A stretch of DNA of 64,000 nt, taken from positions 411,151 to 475,150 of the forward strand of contig NZ_LJYG01000112.1 in the NCBI RefSeq assembly GCF_001440035.1. The letters run 5' to 3'. Numbering within the stretch: position 1 is the first letter of the stretch; the number at the start of each line of letters is the position of its first letter. This document shows positions 16,058-24,086 of this stretch, in pieces. The stretch is from Bradyrhizobium manausense (GTDB lineage: Bacteria; Pseudomonadota; Alphaproteobacteria; Rhizobiales; Xanthobacteraceae). The notes beneath the pieces were generated by a model. The model saw only the letters and a list, made by a program, of their open reading frames with translations. It did not search any database and was not told the DNA's origin. A program made the translations under genes and the position numbers.

Positions 16058-17356
16058 ATGCCGCGTATGCCCCGATCGCGCCCTGCTCTCTCCTTTGTCA
16101 GTCCGCTGCTCGCCTCGCTCTGGCTCGCCTGCGCCGCAACCATCGCGCATGCCGAACCGATGGCCGACATCCACGGGCTGGCGCAGAAGGAGCGGCAGCC
16201 GCTGCTCGATACGCTGCGCGATCTCGTCAACATCGAAACCGGCAGCGGGGATGTCGAAGGCCTCAATGTGATCGCAGGCCGCGTCGCCGACCAGCTCAGG
16301 CAGATCGGCGGCGAGGTGGAGATCCTGCAACCCACCGACATCTATCGGCTCGATGACACGCCCGAGAAGATCGGGCCTGCCGTGCACGCCACCTTCAAGG
16401 GCAGCGGCACCAGGAAGATCATGCTGATCGCCCACATGGACACGGTGTATCTGCGGGGCATGCTGAAGGACCAGCCGTTCCGCATCGACGGCGACAAGGC
16501 CTATGGCCTCGGCATTGCCGATGACAAGCAGGGCGTCGCGCTCATTCTCCATACCGTCGCGATGCTGCAGAAGCTGAACTTCAAGGATTACGGCACGCTC
16601 ACCGTGCTCACCAACAGCGACGAGGAGATTTCCTCGCCCGGCTGGCGCAGCACCATCACCAGGTTCGCTTCCGATCAGGACGTGGTGTTCTCGTTCGAAG
16701 GCGGCGGCACCGACGGCTCGGTGCGGCTCGCCACCAGCGGCATCGGCTCGGCCTATCTGACGGTGACAGGCAAGTCGTCGCATGCCGGTTCCCGCCCCGA
16801 GGGCGGCATCAACGCGCTCTACGAGCTCTCGCACCAGGTGCTGCAGATGAAGGATCTGTCCAAGCCCGAGCAGGGCCTGAAGCTGAACTGGACCGTCGCG
16901 AAAGCCGGCACCAACCGCAACGTGATCCCGGCCGAAGCCACCGCGCAGGCCGATGCGCGCGCGCTGAAGGTTTCCGATTTCGACGAGCTGGAGAAGACTC
17001 TGCAGGAGAAGATCAGGAATCGCCTGCTGCCGGACTCCAAGGTCGAGCTGAAATTCGAAGTGCGGCGCCCGCCGCTCGAGGCCAACGACGCCTCGCGCCG
17101 CGTGGCGGCCTACGCCAGGACGATCTATCAAGAGCTCGGACTATCCATGAACGTTGCCGAGAAGGCGACCGGCGGCGGCACCGATGCCGCCTTTGCCGCG
17201 CTCAAGACCAAGGGCGCCGTGGTCGAAGGCATGGGGTTGTCAGGCTTCGGCGCGCATTCCAATGACGCCGAATATGTGAAGCTCGACACCATCGTGCCGC
17301 GCCTGTACCTCACCACGCGCATGATCATGGATCTGTCGGCCGGCAAGGTGAAATAG
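16058..17356 (+). CDS. Secreted M20-family metallopeptidase (glutamate carboxypeptidase-like)
   Basis: A 432-residue zinc peptidase with an N-terminal signal peptide (hydrophobic FVSPLLASLWLACAATIAHA, cleavage near AHA-EP). Metal motifs appear in order: IAHMDTVY near 125 (His and Asp ligand), GIADDKQG near 150, the catalytic NSDEEI near 185, and a late GAHSND near 405. A dimerisation domain fills the middle. The layout is that of periplasmic carboxypeptidase G2, which removes C-terminal glutamate from folates and peptides. Possible starts are TTG 16052, ATG 16058 and ATG 16067; the last has GGGA at good spacing. The gene is bracketed by two direct copies of a composite repeat. Confidence 0.85.
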   Translation: MPRMPRSRPALSFVSPLLASLWLACAATIAHAEPMADIHGLAQKERQPLLDTLRDLVNIETGSGDVEGLNVIAGRVADQLRQIGGEVEILQPTDIYRLDDTPEKIGPAVHATFKGSGTRKIMLIAHMDTVYLRGMLKDQPFRIDGDKAYGLGIADDKQGVALILHTVAMLQKLNFKDYGTLTVLTNSDEEISSPGWRSTITRFASDQDVVFSFEGGGTDGSVRLATSGIGSAYLTVTGKSSHAGSRPEGGINALYELSHQVLQMKDLSKPEQGLKLNWTVAKAGTNRNVIPAEATAQADARALKVSDFDELEKTLQEKIRNRLLPDSKVELKFEVRRPPLEANDASRRVAAYARTIYQELGLSMNVAEKATGGGTDAAFAALKTKGAVVEGMGLSGFGAHSNDAEYVKLDTIVPRLYLTTRMIMDLSAGKVK

Positions 17357-17365
17357 CGCTCAGCG

Positions 17366-17547
17366 TTCTTCCTTCTCCCCTTGTGGGAGAAGTGGTTCTC
17401 TCCACGAGCGCAGATAGCGTAGGGTGGGCAAAGCGACTTGTCCGCCGTAGCTCGAAGAGCGAAGGCGGAAGCCTGCCCACGTACTGCAAAATCCGGTTAG
17501 AGATGATGGGCACGGCGCAAGTGCGCCTTTGCCCACCGTCCGATTCC
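17366..17547 (+). repeat. Composite intergenic repeat, copy B
   Basis: This is the same modules and direction as copy A at 15703-15924: TTCTTCCTTCTCCC, GGTTCTCTCCACGAG, GTAGGGTGGGCAAAGCGA, GTTAGAGATG, GGGCACGGCGCAAGTGCGCC, TTTGCCCACCG. It carries an extra CTTGTCCGCCGTAGCTCG insert of about 35 bases after GCAAAGCGA that copy A lacks. It occupies nearly the whole gap between the peptidase gene and the convergent histidine kinase gene, and may serve as the end of both transcripts. Confidence 0.7.
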
Positions 17548-17566
17548 TGAAAGCAAGGGAAGAGGG

Positions 17567-18979
17567 CTAAGCCCCCTGCTCCGCCAGCCTGAAGCGCAGC
17601 GTGAACTCGGCGCCGCCGCCGGGGAGATTGTCCACCGCAACCGTTGCGGCATGATCGTCGGCGACGCCCCGCACGATCGAGAGGCCGAGGCCCGCACCGT
17701 CGCTGCGCTGGCGATCCCTGCGCCAGAAGCGCTGGAAGATCAGCTCGCGTTCGGCCTCGGTGACGCCGGGGCCGCAATCGCGCACCCGCACCGAACCGTC
17801 GTCGCCGACCTCGACGTCGACCGACGTCTCCTTCGCGGTGAACTTGATGGCGTTTTCGGCGAGGTTGAAGACCGCGCGCTGGAGCATCTCGGAATTGCCG
17901 TGGATCAGCACGGGCGCCTCGGCGCCCTTGAGCGCGATGTCCTTGTGCTGTGCAATCGCAAGGGGCGCGATCGCGCCGACCACCTCGGCGCAGACGGCGC
18001 GCAGATCGGCGGTCTCGCCGGGATCGAGCACCAAGGTGTCGAGCTCGGCGATCTCCAGCAGCTGGGCGACGATCCGGCTCATGCCCTCGATGTCGTCATG
18101 CAGCGCCTGCCGCACCGCATTGTTACCGAGCGTCTCGACCCGCGTGCGCAGGATCGCGAGCGGCGTGCGCAACTGATGGGCCGCGTCGGCGGTGAACTGG
18201 CGCTGCAGGCGAAAGCCGTCCTCGAGGCGATCGAGCGCCTGGTTCACCGCGGTGACGAGCGGCATGATCTCGCGCGGAATCTGCTCCGTCGGCAGACGGA
18301 CGTCGGTGCGAGCAGGGCCGATATTGCTGGCTTCTTCCGAGGCCTTCCAGAGCGGCGCAATGGCGCGGCGGAAGATGAAGATGTCGATGGCGAGCAGGAT
18401 CAGAAGAATGGGAATGGTGATCCAGCCGACCCGGCGGAAGAAGTTGGACACGATGTCGTCGGTGATGACGTCGCGATGGGACAAATCTTCCCCTACCCTG
18501 ATGCGAACGGTGGTGCCGTCGATCGTCTGCGTGACTTCCGCACCCGAGACCGTGTCCGACCGCGCATCTCCGGTCTTCTTGTGGGACGAGAACAGCAGGC
18601 GGCCGTCGACATCGCGGATATCGTACTGGTAGCGGCCATAGGCTTCCGAATAGAGACCGCGCAGGCTATCGGGCAGATTGAACGTGATCTTGCCGTCGGG
18701 CTGGACTGAGATGCGCTCGGCGAGCGTCTCGGCCTGGGCCCGCATCGCCGCCCGATGCAGCTGGTCGATCTCGGAGTTCAACAGCCAGAACAGCACCAGC
18801 GGCAGGAAGATCGCCACCACCGCGACCGCGATGATGTGCAGGAACACGATGCGCGAGATCAGCGATTTGAACGACGGGGCCCGGAGTCTGGATCCGGTCT
18901 TGTATCCGGCCCTGTCTCCGGTCCTGTCTCCGGTCCTGTCTCCAGTCCTGGACCCGATCTGGAATCCGCCCCAGGCCAC
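17567..18979 (-). CDS. Sensor histidine kinase (TctE-like)
   Basis: A 470-residue membrane kinase. An Arg/Gly/Thr-rich N-terminal tail (residues 8-31) encoded by 12-bp tandem repeats precedes a first membrane helix (VFLHIIAVAVVAIFLPLVLFW). A periplasmic loop of about 110 residues and a second helix (ITIPILLILLAIDIFIF) follow, then the dimerisation domain with the phospho-accepting His in AAHQLRTPLAILRT near 270. The ATPase domain has ENAIKFT, DCGPGVTEAER and GAGLGLSIV. It starts with GTG one base after the response-regulator stop, with GAGGAG upstream, so the pair is an operon. By analogy with TctDE it may sense carboxylates, but no target transporter is adjacent. Confidence 0.88.
   Translation of the reverse strand: MAWGGFQIGSRTGDRTGDRTGDRAGYKTGSRLRAPSFKSLISRIVFLHIIAVAVVAIFLPLVLFWLLNSEIDQLHRAAMRAQAETLAERISVQPDGKITFNLPDSLRGLYSEAYGRYQYDIRDVDGRLLFSSHKKTGDARSDTVSGAEVTQTIDGTTVRIRVGEDLSHRDVITDDIVSNFFRRVGWITIPILLILLAIDIFIFRRAIAPLWKASEEASNIGPARTDVRLPTEQIPREIMPLVTAVNQALDRLEDGFRLQRQFTADAAHQLRTPLAILRTRVETLGNNAVRQALHDDIEGMSRIVAQLLEIAELDTLVLDPGETADLRAVCAEVVGAIAPLAIAQHKDIALKGAEAPVLIHGNSEMLQRAVFNLAENAIKFTAKETSVDVEVGDDGSVRVRDCGPGVTEAERELIFQRFWRRDRQRSDGAGLGLSIVRGVADDHAATVAVDNLPGGGAEFTLRFRLAEQGA
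18900..18959. repeat. 12-bp tandem repeat inside the kinase N-terminus
   Basis: There are five consecutive 12-base units. The middle three read CTGTCTCCGGTC, CTGTCTCCGGTC and CTGTCTCCAGTC, and the outer two are degenerate. In the coding frame on the minus strand they give repeated Thr-Gly-Asp-Arg. Because the unit is a multiple of three, gain or loss of copies would leave the kinase in frame. Confidence 0.85.
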
Positions 18980-18980
18980 G

Positions 18981-19655
18981 CTATTTCTCCTCGGCCATCA
19001 TGTAGCCGACGCCACGGATCGTGTGGATCACGACCTTGGCGCCGTGTTCAGTGAGCTGCTTGCGCAACCGGGAGACATAGACCTCGACCGCATTGGAGGC
19101 GACCTCGCCCTCGAGCCCGAAGATGTGATCCTCGACATTCTTCTTCGGCACCACCCGGCCCTGCCGGCGCAGCAAGATCTCCAGCACGGAGGTTTCGCGC
19201 GAGGAGATGATCCGCGGCTTGTCGTCGACGAAGATCTGGCGGCTCTCGGTGTCGTAGACGAGATTGGCAAGCCGCAACGACCGGCCGAGCAATTGCCCCG
19301 GACGGCGCAGGATCGCTTCCAGCCGCGCCACCAGCTCCTCCATCGCGAACGGCTTGGCCAGATAGTCGTCCGCGCCGCTGCGCAGGCCGTTGACGCGATC
19401 CTGCAAGCCGCCGCGCGCGGTCAGCACCAGCACCGGCAGCGGCTCCATCTGCCGACGCAGCTCGCGCAGCACCATTAGGCCGTCGCCGTCGGGCAGGCCG
19501 AGGTCCAGGATCATCGCGGCGTAGGCCACGTTGTGCACCGCTTCACGCGCCTCCTCCGTGCTGCCGACGATATCGCTCTCATAGCCGGCCGCTGCCAGCC
19601 CGCTGGCAACGAGCCGCGACAGCTCGACATTATCCTCGACGATCAGAAGGCGCAT
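18981..19655 (-). CDS. OmpR-family response regulator (TctD-like)
   Basis: A 224-residue two-domain regulator. The receiver domain has the acidic pair in VEDN, the phospho-acceptor Asp51 in ILDLGLPDGDG, a Thr in VLTARGG and the conserved Lys in DDYLAKPF. The C-terminal winged helix (residues about 128-220) shows the ETSVLEILLRR helix and the VSRLRKQL recognition helix, ending in HTIRGVGYMM. It is followed directly by the TctE-like kinase, one base away. The 323-base region upstream (19656-19978) separates it from the divergent epoxide hydrolase gene. Confidence 0.92.
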   Translation of the reverse strand: MRLLIVEDNVELSRLVASGLAAAGYESDIVGSTEEAREAVHNVAYAAMILDLGLPDGDGLMVLRELRRQMEPLPVLVLTARGGLQDRVNGLRSGADDYLAKPFAMEELVARLEAILRRPGQLLGRSLRLANLVYDTESRQIFVDDKPRIISSRETSVLEILLRRQGRVVPKKNVEDHIFGLEGEVASNAVEVYVSRLRKQLTEHGAKVVIHTIRGVGYMMAEEK

Positions 19656-19900
19656 GCAGTAAACTCAAGCTTCCGGCATTCCCGAACCGCGCGCACGCGG
19701 CGATTGCCGATCTGTTCCACCATTCAGCGGATTGGGCCAGCGAAAAATGATGCGGTCGGGCGTTCTTCCGGGCGCATCTTTAGCGGCCTGGAACGGCGGG
19801 ACGCCGCCCGAAAGACGCCGACGCAACAAAGGCTAACGACCTCTCACAACTCATAACAGGCGCGTCCCGCGCTTGGCGGGATGATCCGGGACGAAACGCC

Positions 19901-19960
19901 AAAGTACATCCCAAGGCACATCCCAAGGCACATCCCAAGGCACATCCCAAGGCACATCCC
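19901..19960 (+). repeat. 12-bp tandem repeat before the epoxide hydrolase gene
   Basis: Five head-to-tail units are present: one variant, AAAGTACATCCC, then four identical AAGGCACATCCC copies, ending just before the GGAGGGG ribosome site of the gene starting at 19979. The rest of the 323-base gap (19656-19900) shows no gene or clear promoter. Copy-number change here would alter the leader length without touching the coding sequence. Confidence 0.9.
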
Positions 19961-19978
19961 AGGCAAAGGAGGGGTTCC

Positions 19979-21352
19979 ATGAGGACGTTCATCAGACCGC
20001 AGGCCGCCGCTACGGCGGCGATGTCCAGCAACGGAGCCATCGACCACGATAGGCGCAACCTCCTCAACACGGCCACTACCGGCATCATGGCGGCCGGCGT
20101 CGCAACCCTGCTTCCGGCCCGCCCGGCACCAGCCGCAACGAAGGACGCGATCCGCCCCTTCAAGATCAATATCACCGACAAGGCGCTCACCGATCTCCGA
20201 CACCGTCTCGCCATCACCCGCTGGCCCGACAAGGAGACCGTCGACGACGACTCGCAAGGCGTGCCTCAGGCCACGCAACAGGCGCTCATCCGCTATTGGC
20301 AGACCGACTACGACTGGCGAAAGGTCGAGGCGCGGCTCAACGTGTTGCCGCAATTTCTGACCGAGATCGACGGCCTCGACATTCATTTCCTGCACATCCG
20401 CTCGAAGCATCCGAACGCGCTGCCGATGATCGTGACGCATGGCTGGCCCGGGTCGGTGATCGAGCAGCTCAAGATCATCGATCCCCTGACCAATCCGACG
20501 GCGCATGGCGGCGGCGCCGACGACGCCTTTGATCTCGTCATCCCCTCGATGCCCGGCTATGGATTTTCGGGCAAGCCGACCACAACGGGCTGGGATCCGC
20601 AGCGCATCGCGCGGGCCTGGGTCGTGCTGATGAAGCGGCTCGGCTACAGCAGGTTCGTCGCGCAGGGCGGCGACTGGGGCTCGCCTGTTACGAATGAGAT
20701 GGCCAAGCTCGGCGCGCCGGAACTGATCGGCATTCACGTCAACCTGCCCGGCGTCGTGCCGCCGGAGATTTTCAAGGCCGTGGCCTCGGGCGACCCTGCA
20801 CCGGCCGACCTTACCGACGAGGAGAAGCACGTCTTCGCCCAGCTCAAGATTCAGTTCACGATGCGACGCGCCTATGCGCAGATCATGGGCACGCGGCCGC
20901 AGACGCTGTCGGGCCTTGCCGACTCCCCTGCCGGCCTTGCCGCCTGGCTGCTCGATCACGGCGACGGCTACGCCCAGCCGGCCGCGGCGATCGCCTCGGC
21001 CGTCGCAGGGCGTACCGTCAACGGGCATTCGGCGGGAGCGCTAACGCGCGACGACGTGCTCGACAACATCTCGCTGTACTGGCTGACCAACACCGCGATC
21101 TCCTCGGCGCGCCTCTATTGGGAGAACAAGACCAATCTCTATCTGCCGGCCAATGTCACCATCGCGGCCGCCGTGACGGCGTTCCCCGGCGAGAGCTTTG
21201 TGGCGCCGAAGAGCTGGGCCGAGCGGGCCTATCACAAGCTGATCTACTTCCATCAGGCCGAGGCCGGCGGGCACTTTGCGGCATGGGAGCAGCCCGCGAT
21301 TTTCAGCCGCGAGATTCGCGACGCCTTCCGGCCGCTGCGCAGTTCAACCTGA
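19979..21352 (+). CDS. Exported epoxide hydrolase (alpha/beta hydrolase with EHN domain)
   Basis: A 457-residue protein. A twin-arginine-type signal is suggested by DRRNLLNTA, followed by a hydrophobic stretch ending LLPARPAPAA. The EHN N-terminal domain of microsomal-type epoxide hydrolases covers about residues 57-160 (FKINITDKALTDLRHRLAITRW). The oxyanion motif HGWPG is near 154. The nucleophile Asp lies in the GGDWG elbow near 231, and the catalytic His in EAGGHFAAWEQP near 435. The set is complete, so hydrolysis of epoxides or a related ester is likely; the natural substrate is unknown. A GGAGGGG site supports the start. A tandem repeat abuts it upstream. Confidence 0.85.
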   Translation: MRTFIRPQAAATAAMSSNGAIDHDRRNLLNTATTGIMAAGVATLLPARPAPAATKDAIRPFKINITDKALTDLRHRLAITRWPDKETVDDDSQGVPQATQQALIRYWQTDYDWRKVEARLNVLPQFLTEIDGLDIHFLHIRSKHPNALPMIVTHGWPGSVIEQLKIIDPLTNPTAHGGGADDAFDLVIPSMPGYGFSGKPTTTGWDPQRIARAWVVLMKRLGYSRFVAQGGDWGSPVTNEMAKLGAPELIGIHVNLPGVVPPEIFKAVASGDPAPADLTDEEKHVFAQLKIQFTMRRAYAQIMGTRPQTLSGLADSPAGLAAWLLDHGDGYAQPAAAIASAVAGRTVNGHSAGALTRDDVLDNISLYWLTNTAISSARLYWENKTNLYLPANVTIAAAVTAFPGESFVAPKSWAERAYHKLIYFHQAEAGGHFAAWEQPAIFSREIRDAFRPLRSST

Positions 21353-21373
21353 CCGCTACGACGGTGCGGCCGC

Positions 21374-22132
21374 TCAGGCGAGATAGCCGGACACGCCGTC
21401 CCACAGCAGCTTCAGCGCCGTGACGACCAGCAGCCCGTAGCAAGCGCGGAAGACCTGCTGCTGGTCCAGCCGCCCGTGCAGGCGCCAGCCAAGCCAGACC
21501 CCGGCGGGAATGGCGAGAAGACAGATCGCCATCACGATCCATTCGTTGCCGCTGGGACGCGTCAGCAGCAGCCATGGCACCGCCTTGGTGGCATTGCCGA
21601 CGGTGAAGAACAGGCTGGTCGTTCCGGCATAGACCTCCTTGGTGAGGCCGAGCGGCAACAGATACATCGCCAGCGGTGGTCCGCCGGAATGCGCGACCAT
21701 GGTCGTGATACCCGAGGCGAGACCGGCAGCCACCGCCTTCGGCGTCGAGCGCGGGCGAATGGTCACCTTCGCGTCGCCAAAGAACCATAGGCCGACGAAA
21801 ATCAACGTCACGACCGCCATCACGATCGCGACGGCACGGTGGTCCAGAACGCGAAACAAGAGATAGCCAAGACCGATGCCGATCACGAGCCCGGGCAATA
21901 GCAGCACCAGATCCGGCTTCGACCAGGTCGACGGCTTCCAGTAGCGCAGCGCGAACAGGTCCATTGCGATGAAGAGCGGCGCGAGCAGGCCGCCGGCGGT
22001 CACCGGGTCCATCACAAAGGACAGCAGCGGAATGCCGACGATGGAAAAGCCGCCGCCGAATGCGCCCTTCATGAAGCAGATCAGGAATACGCCTGAGAAG
22101 GCGATGAGGATGGTGGTGAGCGTCAGATCCAT
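21374..22132 (-). CDS. TauE/SafE-family sulfite or small-anion exporter
   Basis: A 252-residue membrane protein with about eight hydrophobic segments. It has the typical two-fold TauE layout: an N-terminal segment LTTILIAFSGVFLICFMKGAFGGGFSIVG-like turn, and a repeat later at SGITTMVAHSGGPPLAMYLLPLG. Family members export sulfite, sulfoacetate or other organic anions, and the substrate cannot be read here. The start at 22132 has GGAGAG upstream. The frame extends to 22396, but that part is Cys/Arg-rich and unlike a membrane protein. It is convergent with the epoxide hydrolase gene. Confidence 0.85.
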   Translation of the reverse strand: MDLTLTTILIAFSGVFLICFMKGAFGGGFSIVGIPLLSFVMDPVTAGGLLAPLFIAMDLFALRYWKPSTWSKPDLVLLLPGLVIGIGLGYLLFRVLDHRAVAIVMAVVTLIFVGLWFFGDAKVTIRPRSTPKAVAAGLASGITTMVAHSGGPPLAMYLLPLGLTKEVYAGTTSLFFTVGNATKAVPWLLLTRPSGNEWIVMAICLLAIPAGVWLGWRLHGRLDQQQVFRACYGLLVVTALKLLWDGVSGYLA

Positions 22133-22166
22133 GCAACTCTCCGGGGCCACCTGACAATCCACTGCT

Positions 22167-22286
22167 CTATGAAGCCTTCCGGCGCGGTATGTCCTCATTC
22201 CGGAAAAACAGGCGCGGCAGCGCCGAAGGCACGCCGAACGACAATCCGATGAAGGCGAGAAACAGGTCGAAATAACTGGGGTGCAT
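22167..22286 (-). CDS. Possible 39-residue membrane protein upstream of tauE-like gene
   Basis: This short frame encodes one hydrophobic helix (FDLFLAFIGLSFGVPSALP) followed by a charged tail (RLFFRNEDIPRRKAS). It lies 34 bases upstream of the TauE-like gene in the same direction, with a GGAG stretch about 12 bases before its ATG. Its composition (one helix, then positively charged residues) suits a small inner-membrane protein. No family is recognised. It could be a partner or leader peptide of the exporter, or a chance frame. Confidence 0.4.
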   Translation of the reverse strand: MHPSYFDLFLAFIGLSFGVPSALPRLFFRNEDIPRRKAS

Positions 22287-22499
22287 GGTCGTGGCTCCGT
22301 ACTCCCGGTAAAGCCCGGTGCAATCCGATGATTGCCCTTAATATGATCCGACCCATATCTCAGGACAATAATTACATTGCCCTCGGTGCAATACAATCAG
22401 GCGCACGAACCTATTGTAACTCCCGTTGAAACCTGGGGAGGAGGCCCGATCTCACGGCAATGTCATCGTGCCCCCTGGGCGCGCCGCCGAGCTTCCCGT

Positions 22500-22620
22500 C
22501 CCCCAGGACCGCGCTCCGTCCACGCGTCATTGCGAGCGCAGCGAAGCAATCCAGAACCTTTGCGAAGAGCCAGCCTGGATTGCTTCGGGGAGCCTGTCAT
22601 CGGGCCGCGCTTCGCGCGGA
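22500..22620. repeat. Dispersed inverted-repeat element
   Basis: The gap 22287-22750 (464 bases) holds no convincing gene. Within it, CGTCATTGCGAGCGCAGCGAAGCAATCCAG (in parts, 22525-22554) pairs through GAAGCAATCCAG with CTGGATTGCTTC at 22575-22586. This GTCATTGCGAGCG/GAAGCAATCCAG arrangement is a familiar multi-copy intergenic element in bradyrhizobia. The tail CGCGCTTCGCGCG near 22608 is a further small hairpin. Confidence 0.7.
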
Positions 22621-22750
22621 CCCGGGCGTTGATCGAATTCGCAGCCGCGGTGGTCAAGGACGGGTGCGGTTAAGCAGCAATTCTCGGCGTAGTCGCCCGC
22701 CTTGCAAGCGCCGCGGCTCTACCTGCTTGATACTGCCAGTCGTCATTCCC

Positions 22751-23254
22751 TTATGTGTTGAGCCATGGCGGCAACCGCGGAATCCAGCGCGGCACACTCG
22801 TCTGAAAGTTCTCATACTCCGTGCCGAATGTTTGCTTCAGCGTCGGTTCTTCGATCATCACCACCCAGACATGAAAGAAAAGCCAGAGCAGCGCGCCGTA
22901 CCAGAGGAGACGCCAATCCCCAAACAAAAGGGCCTGCCCAAAAACGACAGCGACGACCGCGATGTAGATCGGATTACGCACATAGCGATAAAGGCCGGTC
23001 ACGACGAGCTTCTGTGGCGGCGCGATCGGAGCGGGCGTCCCCAGCCCCTCCAGTGCAAAACGGGCAAATGAATCCAGAATTCCGGGCACTCCGGCGATAA
23101 TCAATGTAACGCCAACGAAGCGGATTGGATCGACGCCGAGAAAAGCAGGCCCAAACTCCCAGCGGGTCATCGACCACGGGATCAGCCCTGCGAGCACACA
23201 CGGCGCAACCAGGAAGAAGAGTGCAGAGCCCAAGACCGCACTCACCCTTTGCAT
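22751..23254 (-). CDS. Isoprenylcysteine carboxyl methyltransferase-like membrane protein
   Basis: A 167-residue membrane protein with about four hydrophobic segments. It has the conserved C-terminal pattern of the ICMT/PEMT family: VVTGLYRYVRNPIYIAVV near 100-117, then an EEPTLKQTFGTEYENF segment near 140. In the family the Arg-Asn-Pro motif and the Glu/Tyr region bind S-adenosylmethionine and substrate. The substrate in bacteria is usually unknown. The GGGGA site before 23254 supports the start. Its first 13 bases overlap the end of the small membrane-protein gene upstream, making it the last gene of a four-gene operon with a sigma factor. Confidence 0.8.
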   Translation of the reverse strand: MQRVSAVLGSALFFLVAPCVLAGLIPWSMTRWEFGPAFLGVDPIRFVGVTLIIAGVPGILDSFARFALEGLGTPAPIAPPQKLVVTGLYRYVRNPIYIAVVAVVFGQALLFGDWRLLWYGALLWLFFHVWVVMIEEPTLKQTFGTEYENFQTSVPRWIPRLPPWLNT

Positions 23255-23535
23255 GGCGATCCCCTGATGCTTTCGCTGGCGGCACACTTTCTTGAAAGAG
23301 CATCCTTTGGTCCGCGACGGCCTTGCGCAAGCGTCTCGACCAGGCCCACAGTCCAGCACATCGGGCATCCCCGTAACGCGACGAAGGCGGCAACGCCCGC
23401 GCCCAAGGCTAGCCAGGGGTGCGCGGTCTGATCGACGATGGCCCAAGCGAGCAGCGCCGCCGCAGCTGCGCCGCGCATCAGGTGTGCGCCCAGGAAAGCG
23501 CTGCCGAACATGCCGATTCCACGAAGATAATTCAT
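23242..23535 (-). CDS. Small membrane protein with CPMC motif
   Basis: A 97-residue protein with two hydrophobic segments (MRGAAAAALLAWAIV and HPWLALGAGVAAFVALRG), then the motif RGCPMCWTVGLVETL with a Cys-x-x-Cys pair. A basic tail follows. The DUF2892/YgaP transmembrane family has a comparable Gly-x-Cys-Pro segment, so it may be a distant relative of the 68-residue protein upstream. It overlaps the sigma-factor stop by four bases (ATGA) and the methyltransferase start by 13 bases. This is strong evidence of one transcript. A redox or metal role for the CxxC pair is inference only. Confidence 0.65.
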   Translation of the reverse strand: MNYLRGIGMFGSAFLGAHLMRGAAAAALLAWAIVDQTAHPWLALGAGVAAFVALRGCPMCWTVGLVETLAQGRRGPKDALSRKCAASESIRGSPCKG

Positions 23536-24086
23536 GTGCTCTCTCGTCCGCTGTCCTTTGTGTCGAGCAGATACTCACGCACCAATGTGCGGGCGCGGCG
23601 CAGGCGGCTCTTGGCCGCTTCGCGCGTCACGCCGAGGCGCCGGGCGATTTCGCCAATCGTCAGATCTTCGAGATCGCGCAGCAGCAGCACTTCGCGATGC
23701 GACGGCGAAAGCGACTCGATCGCGTCGACCAAGTCTATGCGCAACTCGTCCGATGGGACCTTTGCGAGCTCGCGCGACTCCTCCTGGCTGGCGAGTTCCT
23801 CGACTCCGCGCATCAGCATCAGCGCCGGCAGCATGCAAAGGCGCGCAATCACGGTCAGCAGCCAGCCCGCGAGTGCGGCTGGAGTGCGGATCGTGCCCAC
23901 GCGCCGGTACACGACGATGAGTGCCTCTTGCACCACGTCTTCGATCAGCGAGGCGCGGTAGCAAAGGCGCCGGGCGTAGCGTCGAATGTCCGGCTGCAGC
24001 ACCACCAACAGCTGTGTGAGCGCACGCCGGTCGCCCGACTGTGCCGCGAGCAAGAGATCGTCTGATACGCGCGCCAAGGCGGTCAC
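23532..24086 (-). CDS. ECF-type RNA polymerase sigma factor
   Basis: A 184-residue sigma-70-family protein. Region 2 spans residues 8-75, with LQPDIRRYARRLCYRASLIEDVVQEALIVVY showing the core-binding and -10-reading helices. Region 4 (about 125-175) has LSPSHREVLLLRDLEDLTIGEIARRLGVTREAAKSRLRRAR, a clear helix-turn-helix. The start is either GTG at 24086, which makes a GTGA overlap with the upstream gene, or TTG at 24077, which is better spaced from GGAGGGG. No anti-sigma gene is obvious. The neighbouring small membrane proteins are candidates for that role (inference). Confidence 0.88.
   Translation of the reverse strand: MTALARVSDDLLLAAQSGDRRALTQLLVVLQPDIRRYARRLCYRASLIEDVVQEALIVVYRRVGTIRTPAALAGWLLTVIARLCMLPALMLMRGVEELASQEESRELAKVPSDELRIDLVDAIESLSPSHREVLLLRDLEDLTIGEIARRLGVTREAAKSRLRRARTLVREYLLDTKDSGREST

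Noticed and set aside
14060-17131. A 1023-codon open frame on the minus strand across the TRAP large subunit and peptidase genes
   Set aside because: It is antisense to two well-supported genes, consists of His/Arg/Asp/Gln-rich low-complexity sequence typical of the opposite strand of GC-rich coding DNA, and has no domain.
19901-19960. CRISPR-like array
   Set aside because: The 12-bp units are contiguous with no spacers; it is a simple tandem repeat.
22525-22586. Insertion-sequence end or attachment site
   Set aside because: No transposase or target duplication nearby; it matches the dispersed GAAGCAATCCAG-type intergenic element common in bradyrhizobia.
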